Assembly (NCBI RefSeq): GCF_030272615.1
Contig: NC_081415.1
Location: 604,645,644 to 604,709,643, forward strand
Source: Cryptomeria japonica
Lineage: Eukaryota > Streptophyta > Pinopsida > Cupressales > Cupressaceae
Direction: 5' to 3'
Length of the DNA stretch: 64,000 bases
Below, piece by piece: positions 12,501 to 24,300 of the stretch. The notes under the pieces are model-generated. The model was not told the origin of the DNA, made no database searches, and saw nothing but the letters and a program-made list of their open reading frames with translations. The stretch's first letter is position 1; every line of letters starts with the position of its first letter. A program made the translations under genes and the position numbers.

Positions 12501-13802
12501 CACATGCCAATTGCATCACAATCCACATTTAAATATTCTAAAATTCACCAATAAACAAAGTCGCCAATAAAATAATATGGCACAGGCATGAGTCATGTCG
12601 GGCCCCAAAGTGGGTCTGACTAAAAAAAATTTCGTTTTCAAGCAACTGGCCTTTGGAATATCTTCACGGACCTAAAATATACCTCTGGGAACGATCGGCA
12701 TCGTTTTCGGATCATAAAATTGCATTTTGCAACTTTTAGGCAATTACGCCACATTTTTTGCATTTAATCACGAAAACATAATTTTCAAACTTGTCAAAAC
12801 ACCTTTTTGGATCTCGCCATCTGACAAGCGTGTACTCTGATATGCAAGCATGAAATCTACTGAACAGTTTCTCAAGACGAGTCCTGAGTGAAGAGATATT
12901 AATTTTTGAAAATGCCCAACTGGCTTTGTCGACACTGTGGACCTGATGAAGGCAATGTCCTAGCAACACATGACTCCTTTCTCAAAAATATCAAACGACC
13001 TCCGTAGGCCCTCAAATTTGAAACATAGGTACCTTGAAGTACATATTAAATCTTTGAATCATCAGTTTGATCACCAGACTGATAGGATGCAAATGGCACA
13101 CTCACAAAAATGGCTACATTAACTGACATATCACTGAAAGTGTGGATAACTGAATTTGATGGCAAAAATGAGCTCTTTTGAAAATCGATCAAACGGATTG
13201 GTAGAGGCTTGAAATTTGAAACGTAGCTCATCATTTATACCAAAATTAGCCTGGAACAAACATTATGACATGACACTTCCTGAGGCAACTTTTACACTTG
13301 TGCGAAACAGGGCTCCGACTAGCTATCGAAACATGGACTTGCCAAAACACACAAACTCCAAACGGATTGGGCTTTGAAAACTGAGCAAATGGATTCATCA
13401 AGACTTAAAATTTTGCAGGGTAACTCACTTTTATGCATATAATTGAATCCATTTTGAAATTATCCATGACGATCAACAGGGCAAAAGATGTAATCGCTCA
13501 AAGAAGGCTACTCAATAAAATCTGCATTTGTGCCTAAAATGCACTTCCAGCTAACCCCTCAAAATGGGTACCTCATAAACTTATCCAAATTGAATTATGA
13601 AAGTTGCAAATCACTGAATAGGCCAAATGAAAGGTGTGGGACATGAACCCCAAGCCTTATCTCCTGAAAATCAACTGGCTCCATTTTACCCTCTCGCAAA
13701 CTAGGCCCTTCAAACTTACTTGTTTTAATCATTTGAAAATGCAGGGCAAATATTTGAAGTGGGGCCTATAAAGTTTGGCTCAAATTTAATGAGTCTCAAT
13801 AG
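9595..13802 (-). repeat. 3' LTR of the TR-GAG-like element (4208 bp)
   Basis: It is collinear with 17411-21652. A GC-rich stretch at 10780-11000 (CATGTGGCGGGGTC, ATTGGCTGATGG) stands out and may be the promoter region. The small open frames inside (10807-10998, 11257-11478, 11428-11649, 12736-12969) have no motif and I treat them as chance. Homology ends with CAATAG at 13802, so on the minus strand the LTR starts CTATTG, not TG. Confidence 0.85.
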
Positions 13803-14047
13803 TGGCTCTGACTGGGGATGGTTGATTAGAAGATCAACACAAGAATCTAGAATCAATGGTTAAGCAGACCACCCAAAAGACGGGTCGTTCTTCTCTCAAT
13901 TCTTCTCTTCTTGTCTCATTCCAAAAACAGGGCTTCCTTATTCTACCCAAACAGTAGGGCACTTTATTGAAAACCGTACAACTGAAGCAAAGTGACTATA
14001 CAAGATACAAACATACAAACAATTGACCGTAAGATGCTCAATCAATC
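13803..14047. other. Short region between gag and 3' LTR
   Basis: No clear polypurine tract directly abuts the LTR on the minus strand. A pyrimidine-rich patch at 13889-13920 (purine-rich on the minus strand) is the nearest candidate. Confidence 0.4.
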
Positions 14048-16414
14048 TTAGCATTTACCTCTGTCAAAAATCTGATTCTCATCACTTGATATCATGATCG
14101 AAACAAAGGCACCTTCCAGTAACAACTGAGCATAGCTTTTATAATCTGCCTCTTTTGTCCCATTACTGAAACAACCAGTATGCATACCTTTGGTCTGATT
14201 TTGAACTTTGTAATCACACATTACTTCAACACAAGTAAAACCATGAGACAAATCACCATAGAGGCCTTCCCATAAGCTGCAATACACTTCACTATCTCGA
14301 TCAATTCTACCATTTGCAAGGACATCATCATGCTGAACTTTAAAAGTAAAACATTCATTTTCAATATTGTAAAACCCATCAGCACATACCTTATCATCAT
14401 TTAAATCAATAGAATGAGGGATACTACAAACCAACTGATGCAAATAAGGAACATGAACATTTTGGTCCAGATGTGATACTTCACTATGCTGATCACACCT
14501 CCCACTATCCTTGCTTATCAAACTGAAAACCTCTGCATTCTCAACATCCCATTCATGGAAAAGAATGCATACCTCTGGCTGAAGCAAATCTTCAACTAAA
14601 TCTTCTTCATCCAAACTTATGTCTACCTGAAAAACTTCCATTTGTGGCTTGAAAAAGTCATCACATAACCCATGCCTCTTGTCTTCATCATGAAGTAAAT
14701 TTTTACAAACCATGTTACTGCTGTTCAGAACCTTATTAGCATTACAAATTTGTTCCGCACATGGGGAAACTTCATCCTTTTCATCAATGAAATCAGCACC
14801 ATGGATATTTGTATCAAAAGCAAAGGACTCCAAATCTGGTTCAAGCATACTATCAACATTCACATCCTCATCATGGTACTTGAAATTCTGAAAGCATTCA
14901 AGTGTGGGTTCATTTAAATCTGAAAATAGAACATTACCAGAACTGTCACATACATTCTTATCTTCAAAAATATTTTTGTTTTCAGATTCATAACTAAGAT
15001 ACATAACTTGGTCTTCCATTATATCATCTTCACAAGATGAATAATAAGAATTCTCATAACCATCATTAGTTGCATGACTGGCATTCATTTGTTGATCGAC
15101 CAAAAGTGAAACACTTGTGCCAAGATCATTCTCATTCTGAAATTGATCTTCATTGTTCAATTGCATACCTTCAAGGTGCTGGGAATAGAACTCATTGTCC
15201 TCATAATCAACAACACCACTCCCTTCTGAAACACATTCATCACTGGGTATACTTGCACTGAACACATTATCAACATCATTCACAATTTCATTTTCAGATT
15301 TATTAGACTTAACTAAAATCTGATTTTCATGATATTGCACAACTTCACTTACATAATCAACAACATTTAGTGATCCTTCAGTATTTGGTATTTGAACATC
15401 AAATACATCAGTAACATTTAAAGATCGATGGTCATCATTACCACAATTTTCATTATTGTTAACCTTAGGAGATGCATGGTCAACTTGATAATTTGCAGTC
15501 ACATAGTCAGCATAACCGGCATACAAATCAAATGGTACATATCCCTTGTATATATCAATCTTCGCATCAACATTATCACAACATTGCACACTAATCATTC
15601 CATGATCACTGTGAGAGGAGACCGACATTAACAGCAGAGGATTTTGACTCTCATTCAAATCTGAAACACATGCATCACCAAAACCATTCGGAACTGCAGA
15701 GCTTGATGCACCTAGACAAGGAATGATTGATTGTGTTTCACATGGTATTTCACCATCGAAGGAATTTTGATAAGGAACTACAACAGACACAAATTTCTTG
15801 GCTATCCCAAATTTCAAATTATTTTCAATGTCTCTAGCTGTGTTAAAAGCTTCATACAAAGTCTTAGGTTCTTTGTTTCTCAATAGGAAACCCATCTTCT
15901 TACCAAAAGCTCTCATATAAATATCCAGACATACCATATCATCAAACTTATACTTTTTGGAAATTTTAGTCAATGCTTGTGAAAATCTGATGTTGAATGT
16001 GGGTACCAATTCATCTTCCTTGATTTGTATATAAGTGAATTCTTTCAATAAGTCATAATCACTCACCTTCTCATCGAATTGATCCATGAAATCTACAATC
16101 AATTCTTCCCATGAGGTAATAGAATTCACTGGCAAAAAAGAAAACCAATCTCTTGCATCTTCTTTCAATGACTGAACAAACAATTTCATGCATACATCTT
16201 CTTGGCAAATTTCGAACTCTCCTATCAAATCTGAAACTCTTTTTACATGTTGGCATGCTGATTCTGATTTCATCCCACTGAATATAGGCAAATACTTTCT
16301 GATTTCTGTGGGTATGGGATTTGGGTAACCCAGAATACCTTCAAAATTTAGAGCAGCATAGTGCTTTATACTAAAGCTTTTCCTATTACATGGTTGTTCT
16401 GGTTTACTAGGCAT
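14048..16414 (-). CDS. gag: Gypsy-type Gag protein, 788 aa, intact
   Basis: This is the only long uninterrupted reading frame in the window. Residues about 40-200 form a retrotransposon Gag capsid-type domain. They include EDARDWFSFLPVNSITSWEE (86-104) and FMDQFDE (109-115), then LKEFTYIQIKEDELVPTFNIRF, and DIYMRAF and LYEAFNTARDIENNL near the end. Residues 200-788 are a long Asp/Asn/Glu-rich tail with no CCHC zinc knuckle and no protease motif; this is longer than usual for Gag. The start is the first Met of the frame, about 975 bases downstream of the primer-binding site. The product would form virus-like particles and package RNA; enzymes would have to come from another element. An intact frame of this length in decayed surroundings suggests recent mobility or selection during amplification. 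Confidence 0.85.
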   Translation of the reverse strand: MPSKPEQPCNRKSFSIKHYAALNFEGILGYPNPIPTEIRKYLPIFSGMKSESACQHVKRVSDLIGEFEICQEDVCMKLFVQSLKEDARDWFSFLPVNSITSWEELIVDFMDQFDEKVSDYDLLKEFTYIQIKEDELVPTFNIRFSQALTKISKKYKFDDMVCLDIYMRAFGKKMGFLLRNKEPKTLYEAFNTARDIENNLKFGIAKKFVSVVVPYQNSFDGEIPCETQSIIPCLGASSSAVPNGFGDACVSDLNESQNPLLLMSVSSHSDHGMISVQCCDNVDAKIDIYKGYVPFDLYAGYADYVTANYQVDHASPKVNNNENCGNDDHRSLNVTDVFDVQIPNTEGSLNVVDYVSEVVQYHENQILVKSNKSENEIVNDVDNVFSASIPSDECVSEGSGVVDYEDNEFYSQHLEGMQLNNEDQFQNENDLGTSVSLLVDQQMNASHATNDGYENSYYSSCEDDIMEDQVMYLSYESENKNIFEDKNVCDSSGNVLFSDLNEPTLECFQNFKYHDEDVNVDSMLEPDLESFAFDTNIHGADFIDEKDEVSPCAEQICNANKVLNSSNMVCKNLLHDEDKRHGLCDDFFKPQMEVFQVDISLDEEDLVEDLLQPEVCILFHEWDVENAEVFSLISKDSGRCDQHSEVSHLDQNVHVPYLHQLVCSIPHSIDLNDDKVCADGFYNIENECFTFKVQHDDVLANGRIDRDSEVYCSLWEGLYGDLSHGFTCVEVMCDYKVQNQTKGMHTGCFSNGTKEADYKSYAQLLLEGAFVSIMISSDENQIFDRGKC

Positions 16415-17389
16415 GGCTCTATGTGGAAATACACAAGGCTAAAAAACTTCACTACTCATTTTTTCCTACTTCCACAAATGATTATACAATCTGGAATAAA
16501 AAAAACCTCAAACACATATCCTTATTCAACTCTATTCTTTAACATTGCTTGACATAAAGTTCTTCCACATTTGCATACTACGGAAGATAACATACACTGA
16601 ATATTTCAACAGCATAGACATACAAATCAATTTTGAGATTCTCTCTTTCCCTCTAAACTAGTGCTATTCACTAAATGGGAAAACTACATTATACATTCAA
16701 ACTTTTAGAAGAGATGTCTTGCATTTAAATCCTCTAAAATTACTTGGAGATTTGCAACTGTAAGAGTTGTAGATCTGGAGATTTACTTCACACTTTAGCA
16801 CTGTCTTTTACATCAGAGTCGCCACCTCTTGCATAGAGGATATTTTGAATAGCAGAATGCCACTCAACACTTATTAAATTCTTTGTTACTCCTTTGATCT
16901 CTCTGCAATCAACACTCTTCCAGGATGCTCAATACTGGTATGAACCACAGAGTTATGTGTGACTGAAATCTTTTACTGCATCTTCTTTATAACACTTTTA
17001 TGATGAAAGCACCATGTCTGAGCATCTGCTACTTAGATCCATCTGCATCTTAATATGATTCATAAGATTATCAACCAATCTTGTGAAAGTCTTGGAATAC
17101 AAACTTCCTTCAAGCACTGGTATAGAGACTAGAGTCAACACCCAATTATGACATTGGGGAGAATTCATAAACAGCTGTAAGAACCTCTTACAACTCTGAA
17201 CAATGTATATTTTCTCTGATTCCTCACAAGAAACTTTCTCTGATAGTAGACAATAACATTACAACCTCAGAACATAATACTAAATCCCTCAACCATAAAA
17301 GACATTTTCAACTCTATGCATTCTCAATAGGCAGACTCAATTATATTTGAAATAAAATATTCAACTAGAGACTCTTTAAATTTCATATT
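16415..17389 (-). other. 5' leader of TR-GAG-like element
   Basis: About 1 kb between primer-binding site and gag start. It is AT-rich with no supported ORF. Confidence 0.6.
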
Positions 17390-17406
17390 CCCCAACAAAG
17401 TCGCCA
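17390..17406 (-). promoter_or_regulatory. Primer-binding site (TGGCGACTTTGTTGGGG on minus strand)
   Basis: It starts TGG, complementary to a tRNA CCA end, and lies four bases from the LTR end. It resembles the tRNA-Arg-type sites of Tat/Ogre elements. The tRNA identity is from memory of the family, not checked. Confidence 0.75.
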
Positions 17407-17410
17407 TTTT

Positions 17411-20400
17411 TGTTGTTCACCAAAAGTGATAAAACAAGTACACCTGCAATTGATCTATGAAGTAGCCAATTCAATCTATGAAGAACTTCAAGGCTTGGAC
17501 AACATGACAAGGATATGAATCCTCCTACTCTTCAGGCTCTACAAAACCTAGGTGGGTATACCTTTGATGCTTAAAATTAAACCTATTGCACACCTATGAC
17601 ATCATCAACATAAATAGATAGATCTCACTAGGGCTCCAAAACAAGTAGTTTATTGCAGATGGGCTAGATCTACACATAAAACTCAACTATGCTTGAGCAT
17701 GAGATAGATGAAACATTTCAAAACATAACATAAACTAAAGGTATTCTGATTGGATTTTAAATTGGTTTGAGAACCCCTTTAATTGCAATATCAGTGCCTT
17801 ATCCAAGGGCAAAAGAGTCATACATCAAACTATAAATGAAAGCCTTGATTGCAAATCCATCTTCATTATTAAATATCCATGCATTAATGCCTTGCATAAA
17901 TGAATTATTAAGATCATTCACAAAATCATCAGATCTTGAAACTATATTCCATTTTTTTATGATTTATTTCAGAATTTAAATCCTTCCTTGAAGAATCCCT
18001 GAAAATAATCATAACTATCTCCTTGAGATAACAAATTTCATCCTCCTTAAGGATCTGATTTGATAAAATGGAAATACAAATCTAGAGACAATCCTGTGTG
18101 AATTTATGTATGCCTTACATACACAAGAACCTGCAACTAAGAACACCTATAGCAAGAATTGAACTCCATTACTAAAGGAAAAGCCCTGCCTTGTACAATC
18201 TTCAAGAATACTCAAAATTGGAAGCCATGAAAACTGGAGCCATTCTCACAGAATTCTGATACCCTTGCAATTGAGAAGAATTGGGAATAAAAGGGAGAGG
18301 GAACCAAATCAAATCTGCAACTAAATTGCCAAGTGTCTCCTCTCTAACTGAATTTTATTCTTGTGGAAACCGCTTCCAAAATATCCCACATTTGTCAAAA
18401 TTAACCCCTTAATCAGATTCCTCACTCTGAGAGCTTTCCGAAAACATATAACACTTTATATTTTGGCCAAAATTTAAACACTGGGCGAATTAATCCCCAT
18501 TTGTTCTTAGTCATTTAAATTTTTGAATTATTTGATATAGTTTAAACTATATCATTTACAATTTTAATTTTAATTTTTGCCTCCATTTACTCCTGATGCT
18601 TCTGCCACGTGGCGGGGTCTAATTGGCTGATGGGGTTGACTGGGTGCCACTTGGGATGACACCTCATCACCGCCATGTCCTTCGCTCTGTCATTGCCACT
18701 TGGCCGCCATGTGTACGCCACGTCAGTGCTACGTCATCGCCACCTCACTAGGACCCGCCTGCTGGACATCTGACTGTACCTGCCACCTGGCTTTTGCAAC
18801 TTCGTAGGGTGTAACTCACGTGCATCTTCCTTTCACAAAATAGCACACACCGTTGATCCATCTCGAACCTGCTCACTCATTAACCTAACCTTTCTCTACA
18901 AAATTCCACCTGTTTGCCTCAGGAAGCGTGCCTGCGTGGGGTCCACTTGGTCGCCGCTCAATCATTTCCTCCATCGCCTCGAGATCTGTGCTTGCACGTT
19001 GGCCCAGCTTGGGCGCCCATAGGCATCTTCATCAAAAACCTTTATGGCTTAGACATATTACTACTATGGAGCATTGCATATAATATTAAAAAAGACCATT
19101 TCCCAGCCAATGTGGGATTAAGGCTTATGCCTGGAGCTACATTTTTGGAGATTTCCCTGAGACTTTCATGGCGCTTGATTGATTTGCTTGGAATTTCTTT
19201 TGTTTTCCTCTTCACTCACCATGTCCTTTGTTCCCTTTCGAGATCACGTGAAGGGAGAATGTTGCTTGAATGGTTTCAATTGCTGCCAATTTGAAGTTTG
19301 TTGCTGGCTGTTACTACCAGATAGAGAGCATGTGAGGAGCAAATTTGCATGAGTTGGAATTTCCAATGGTTCCATACTATCACGTAGTAGGGAGGAGGCA
19401 TAAAGCATGGAGAATGGACGGTGTTGGCAAAGGATTTTCACGCCATAATCCATCTCACCCATCATTCAACAATTACCTCTCATGGAATGCTCTGCAAACA
19501 CACCCATCGCATGGAGGAAGGAATGGGGGTTTTTGATAGTTGAATTTGATTAATCTACAGGTTTTCAAATGCTGAATATCCCCTTCCATCACCACATGAG
19601 AGAGAAATGCTTAATGTTTAACATGACCCCCAAATAGCCACGCAGAGGGGTTAGGAATTTCATTTTTGGAGGATGCAACTACAGAAAACGTGGAGTTTGA
19701 AGTACACCTACCAATGTGCATTAATTGGAGTTTGTTGCTGTTTGTAATGCCTCTATTTTCAGGCAAAGGAGGAGTCTAGCAAGGGCGATGGAGTTTGGAT
19801 CACACCCATCAATGGCATTTGCTTAAGTTTTAAACACCTTTCACCATACCACACACTAGAGGAAAGAAGTCTTTTACCAGCCACATTGCCATTTGCATTT
19901 TCCATTTGCTGTTAATAAAACAACATTAGCCTCCAAACAGCCATGCAGAGGGGAAATTACCACTAGTTTTAATTGACTGAAGGTTTAAATGCCTTGTAAT
20001 GCCACATGACATTTGCAAGAAGGAGCTGCCAAAGCATTGGCTGGAGTTTTATTATCTTTTCAACATGCTCAGCACAAAGGATAAATTCTGGTTAATAAAT
20101 TGCTGGGAGGCTTCATGTTTAACGTAGGGGAGGAAAATGACATTTAAAAACTATCAATATTGCATTTGTTGAAGTCTTCAACACCTTACAATTGAATTTT
20201 CTTTAGAACTCCATTTTAATTATCCCCCACCAGCTGAATGACATTTGCTCGGATTTCATTCGCTCTTTTAAACGCTACACCAGTCACCAAAACACATTTG
20301 GCTGAATGTTTCAAAAAACCTTCTGAAAACACATCCCATTTACTTTATACTCACATGCCAATTGCATCACAATCCACATTTAAATATTCTAAAACTCCCC

Positions 20401-21652
20401 AATAAACAAAGTCGCCAATAAAATAATATGGCATAGGCATGAGTCAGGTCGGGCCCCAAAGTGGGTCTGACTAAAAAAATTTTCATTTTCAAGCAACTGG
20501 CCTCTGGAATATCTTCACGGACCTGAAATATACCTCTGGGAACGATCGACATCATTTTCGGATCATAAAATTGCAGTTTGCAACTTTCAGGCAATTACGC
20601 CACATTTTTTGCATTTAACCGTGAAGACACAATTTACAAACCTGTCAAAACACCTTTCTGGATGTCGCCATCTGACAGGCGTGTACTCTGATATGCAAGC
20701 ATGAAATCTACCAAACAGTTTCTCAAGACGAGTCTCGAGCGAAGAGATATTAATTTTTGAAAATGCCCAACTGGCTTTGTCGACACTGTGGACCTGATGA
20801 AGTCAATGTCCTAGCAACACTGACGCCTTTCTCAAAAATATCAAACGACCTCCGTAGGCCCTCAAATTTGACACATAGGTACCTTGAAGTAGATATTAAA
20901 TCTTTGAATCCTCAGTTCGATCACCAGACTGATAGGATACAAATGGCGCACTCACAAAAATGGCTACATTAACTGACATATCACTGAAAGTGCAGATAAC
21001 TGAATTTGATGGCAAAATGAGCTCTTTTGAAAACCGATCAAACGGATTGGTAGAGCCTTGAAATTTGAAACATAGCTCATAATTTATACCAACATTATCC
21101 TGGAACAAACATTCTGACATGATGCTTACTGAGGCAACTTTTACACTTGTGTGAAACAGGGCTCCGACTAGCTATTGAAACATGGACTTGCCAAAACACA
21201 CAAACTGCAAACGGATTAGGCTTTGAAAACTGAGCAAATGGATTCATCAAGACTTAAAAATTTTGTAGGGTAACTCACTTTTATGCATAGAATTGAATCC
21301 ATTTTTAAATTATCCATGATGATCAACAGGGCAAAAGATGTAATCACTCAAAGAAGGCTACTCAATAAAATCTGCATTTGTGCCTAAAATGCACTTCCAG
21401 CTAACCCCTCAAAATGGGTACCTCATAAACTTATCCAAATTGAATTTTGAAAGTTACAAATCACTGAATAGGCCAAATGAAAGGTGTGGGACATGAACCC
21501 CAAGCCTTACCTCCTAAAAATGAACTAGCTCCATTTTACCCTCTCGCAAACTATGCCCTTCAAACTGGCTTGTTTTAATTATTCGGAAATGCAAGGCAAA
21601 TATTTGAAGTGGGGCCTATAAACTTTGGCTCAAATTTAATGAGTCCCAATAG
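17411..21652 (-). repeat. 5' LTR of the TR-GAG-like element (4242 bp)
   Basis: It is the partner of 9595-13802. It is longer mainly because of a 35-base insertion at 19700-19734. The GC-rich stretch recurs at about 18590-18800. Confidence 0.87.
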
Positions 21653-21657
21653 AATCA
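21653..21657. repeat. Target-site duplication AATCA (right)
   Basis: It matches 9590-9594 at the other end of the element. Confidence 0.7.
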
Positions 21658-21680
21658 ACATATGCACACATGTCACTTCA

Positions 21681-21693
21681 AAAAGGGGCAAAA
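21681..21693 (+). promoter_or_regulatory. Polypurine tract of Tat-like element
   Basis: AAAAGGGGCAAAA abuts the TG that opens the following LTR. Confidence 0.65.
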
Positions 21694-23129
21694 TGTAGAC
21701 GTATAAATATAACCACTTTCCTAAATGAATATTTTATATTTATTTAACCCCATTCCTCCCATTAATTAAATTTTATTTAATTAATTTCTTAACATTCATC
21801 TATTTGATTAAATGAATTACTCAATTTATTTAATTAAGTTCACCTAAGTGTTTTCTAGCCTTTGATTAAATAAATCACTCTATTTGATTAATTCCCCTTT
21901 CCCCCTTTTTTTATTAAATTGATCCTTCCAAATAAATAAATCTAATTTATTTGATTAAATCCCCCACTTGTATTTATGCAAGTTGTCTCTATTTAGTTGA
22001 AATAAACTAATTTTATTTTAATTAAATTCCTTTTCTCTCCACTTGCATTTTCCTACATCTCCAACTTGCCTCCTAAACCCCTTCTAGATTCTTCTAATTC
22101 ATTCCAAATCAGCCTAATCCATCTCCTAATTATTGTCACATTCCTAAGCAAAGAGAAGTTACTTCTCAATGCCTCTAAAGTCTTCAATAACCATTAAAAG
22201 CTTTATGTTCTCAACAAGTTAACCCTCAAAGTCCTCCAAACCATTTAAGGCTCTTACATAACCCTTAATGGTTAACTCAACCTTCTTGCATGGCTAGAGA
22301 TTTTCTCTCTAACTCAACCCTCTTCTAACCCAAGGGTCTCATCAAGCATTCATGACTTTAACCTTGGTTATTTCTTTAACCCTTGCACAAGAGTTTACCC
22401 CTTGGGTAAAAACTTTATCCATTGGATAACCCTAACCTAACCTTAACCCTTACCTCCTAAGGTAACCTCCACATCTTCTCAATCATTTAATGCTTCTTTC
22501 ATCTCCTCTCAAGCAACCTCTTGTTGACAATTGTCACCATTCCATTGGTGAGAATTGTAAACATGGATTGATTAACTTTCAATCCCGACTATTGTTAATA
22601 TTATTCAATGTTGACCATCCATTGCCCTATTTTACCTATAAATACAACTCTCATTCTTCATTTTCACAATTAATAATCTTTCATGCGTCAAATTTATAGT
22701 CTAATTACTAAGCATTTTAGCCTCTCTTTATTAAATCATCATAATAACATGTAGAAGCATTCTAATATCATAGAATATCCGTGTTAGACTAGTATATCAT
22801 TGCTAGGATAATTAGCTAATCTTATCATCCTCTTTATGCTACTTTAATTATCATAGTTTCAATATCATACATACCTTAGAAATGCATTCATGCATAATAA
22901 TCAAACATCACTTGTTCTTGGAGTTATTATTCCTAAGTCACTTTGCTCAGTGATCTGAGAGAAAAGACATCAACTTTAGGGATCCTGTGAGATAGAGAAC
23001 AATAGGATACCCCTTGGTAAGTTGAGCAATTTCAATATAGCTCTTATAACTTGCACCAAGAGTCTCATTGGTATGTGGGATTTTTGAAGCAGACTTTTAC
23101 TCTTTTGTTGCCCTCATTTCCCGCATACA
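21694..23129 (+). repeat. 3' LTR of Tat-like element (1436 bp)
   Basis: It starts TGTAGACGTATAAAT and ends CGCATACA. The first 300 bases are rich in TTAATTAAAT/TTTATTTAATT. The right end is fixed by the copia LTR resuming at 23130 (TTATATGCTTTTATG against TTATATTCTTTTATG at 34008-34022). No 5' partner is seen. Confidence 0.7.
22637..22644 (+). promoter_or_regulatory. TATA box in Tat-like LTR
   Basis: TATAAATA in the context CCTATAAATACAACTC, as for a U3 promoter. Confidence 0.5.
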
Positions 23130-23247
23130 ATTATATGCTTTTATGTTTACTGGTTGTTAAGTTGTTGTATTAATAAGGTTAAATTTCTCTATTCTGGTAG
23201 AACACTGATTAAATCCCCCCCCCTCTCAGTGTTCTTGGCTTCCAACA
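23130..23247 (+). repeat. 5' LTR, last 118 bp only
   Basis: It matches the end of the LTR at 32917-34118 (TTTATGTTTACT, GTTGTTGTATTAATAAGG, AGAACACTGATT) and ends TTCCAACA. Its left side is cut off by the gypsy LTR at 23129. Confidence 0.88.
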
Positions 23248-23249
23248 AT

Positions 23250-23261
23250 TGGTATCAGAGC
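23250..23261 (+). promoter_or_regulatory. Primer-binding site TGGTATCAGAGC
   Basis: This is the standard copia site complementary to the 3' end of initiator tRNA-Met, two bases after the LTR end. Confidence 0.92.
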
Positions 23262-23291
23262 CTGGTGCCTCAGTGGAAGTTTAACAGGTTG

Positions 23292-24300
23292 ATGAAGATC
23301 CTATATCCAGAATCTATGGAGATCAGTTTAAGGAAGGAACTCCAAGTAGCTCTTGAAGACTATGATGTCAAAAGATTGAGGAACATGAAGATGCAAGATG
23401 AGTTGAGGTCTACGAAAGAATTCATTTGTACCCTATAGGGAATGTTGTCAACTGCCCAAGCTAGAAGGCAGGAACTTTTCCAAAATCGGGATGATGAAGA
23501 GAAGGATGCCCTTAAGGAACAATATCAGAAGCTAAGTCAAGAGGATATGATTATGAGGAATCAAATGCAAGCAATAACTATGAGGATTCCAAATGATATT
23601 GCAGACCAGAAGAAGAAAGAAGAAAATCCTGCTATATCTTTGAAAGATAGATCTGAGGAATGTATTAGGTTGGTTCATGCAAATGATATATTCAAAACTA
23701 AATTGGTGCAATCACAGAACAATGAGCATGAATTGGAAGGAATGGTAACAATCCTAAGAGATGATCTAACTATTGCAAATGAATACAAAGATAAGTTCAA
23801 GGTTAGTTCTGCTAAGCTTGATGTATTATTGAAGATCATAGGGACACTGGAGACAACAGTGATCTTGGATTTGAACATAAAGAGGGCTCTGATACTGCAA
23901 ATAAATATCAGAAGGTCAACCAGAATTATTGGTCATCAGTAAGGCAGTCCAATGCATATAAATTTAATGGTAGATGCTTTGTTTGTAATATATTTGGTCA
24001 TATGGCTAAGCATTGTAGAAATAGAGAAAATCAGAATAATAATGCAGTTCCTCATTAATGTTTAAATTGTAAGAAGTATGGTCATAAGACAGAAGATTGG
24101 AGAATGAATGTAATATTTCATGTATGTGGAAAGTTTGGACATATGGATAATCAATCAAAGTCAAAGAATGGTCAAGGTTACAATAAGGCAATTCAGAAGA
24201 ACAATGTTACATGTTATATATGCAACAAAGTGGGACATATTTCTAAATTTTTTAGAAGCAAGGATCCACCAACATGAAGTGATAAAGCTAATGAGAAGTG
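23292..24300 (+). pseudogene. gag: Coiled-coil Gag with zinc knuckles (copia)
   Basis: Coding-like sequence starts within about 30 bases of the primer-binding site. The first part (to about 23870) is rich in Glu, Lys and Leu with heptad character (LRKELQVALEDYDVKRLRNM; DDEEKDALKEQYQKL), broken by a TAG at 23438. A CCHC knuckle, CFVCNIFGHMAKHC, is intact near 23972-24013. Later knuckles are damaged (HVCGKFGHMDNQS at 24121-24160 and CYICNKVGHISKFF at 24213-24255 have lost their last Cys). The usual copia UBN2 capsid-type part seen at 46790-47060 is not found here. The same organisation occurs at 47980-49090 and 51571-52570. Function: RNA packaging, now lost. Confidence 0.72.

Larger units (their letters stand above)
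9595..21652 (-). mobile_element. Non-autonomous LTR element with 4.2-kb LTRs and gag only (TR-GAG-like)
   Basis: Two direct repeats of about 4.2 kb (9595-13802 and 17411-21652) flank 3.6 kb of internal DNA. The repeats begin with identical TGTTGTTCACC. On the minus strand a TGGCGACTTTGTTGGGG primer-binding site lies four bases inside the right repeat, so the element runs right to left. The flanks share AATCA (9590-9594 and 21653-21657), a 5-bp target duplication. The only coding sequence is a gypsy-type gag of 788 codons; there is no protease, RT, RNase H or integrase. Gag-only elements with terminal repeats are known in plants as TR-GAG. The first 400 aligned bases of the two LTRs differ at about ten positions by eye, so the insertion is not very old. 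Confidence 0.85.

Noticed and set aside
9595-21652. Segmental duplication as explanation of the 4.2-kb repeats
   Set aside because: A primer-binding site beside one repeat, a Gag frame between them and a 5-bp flank duplication fit LTRs much better.
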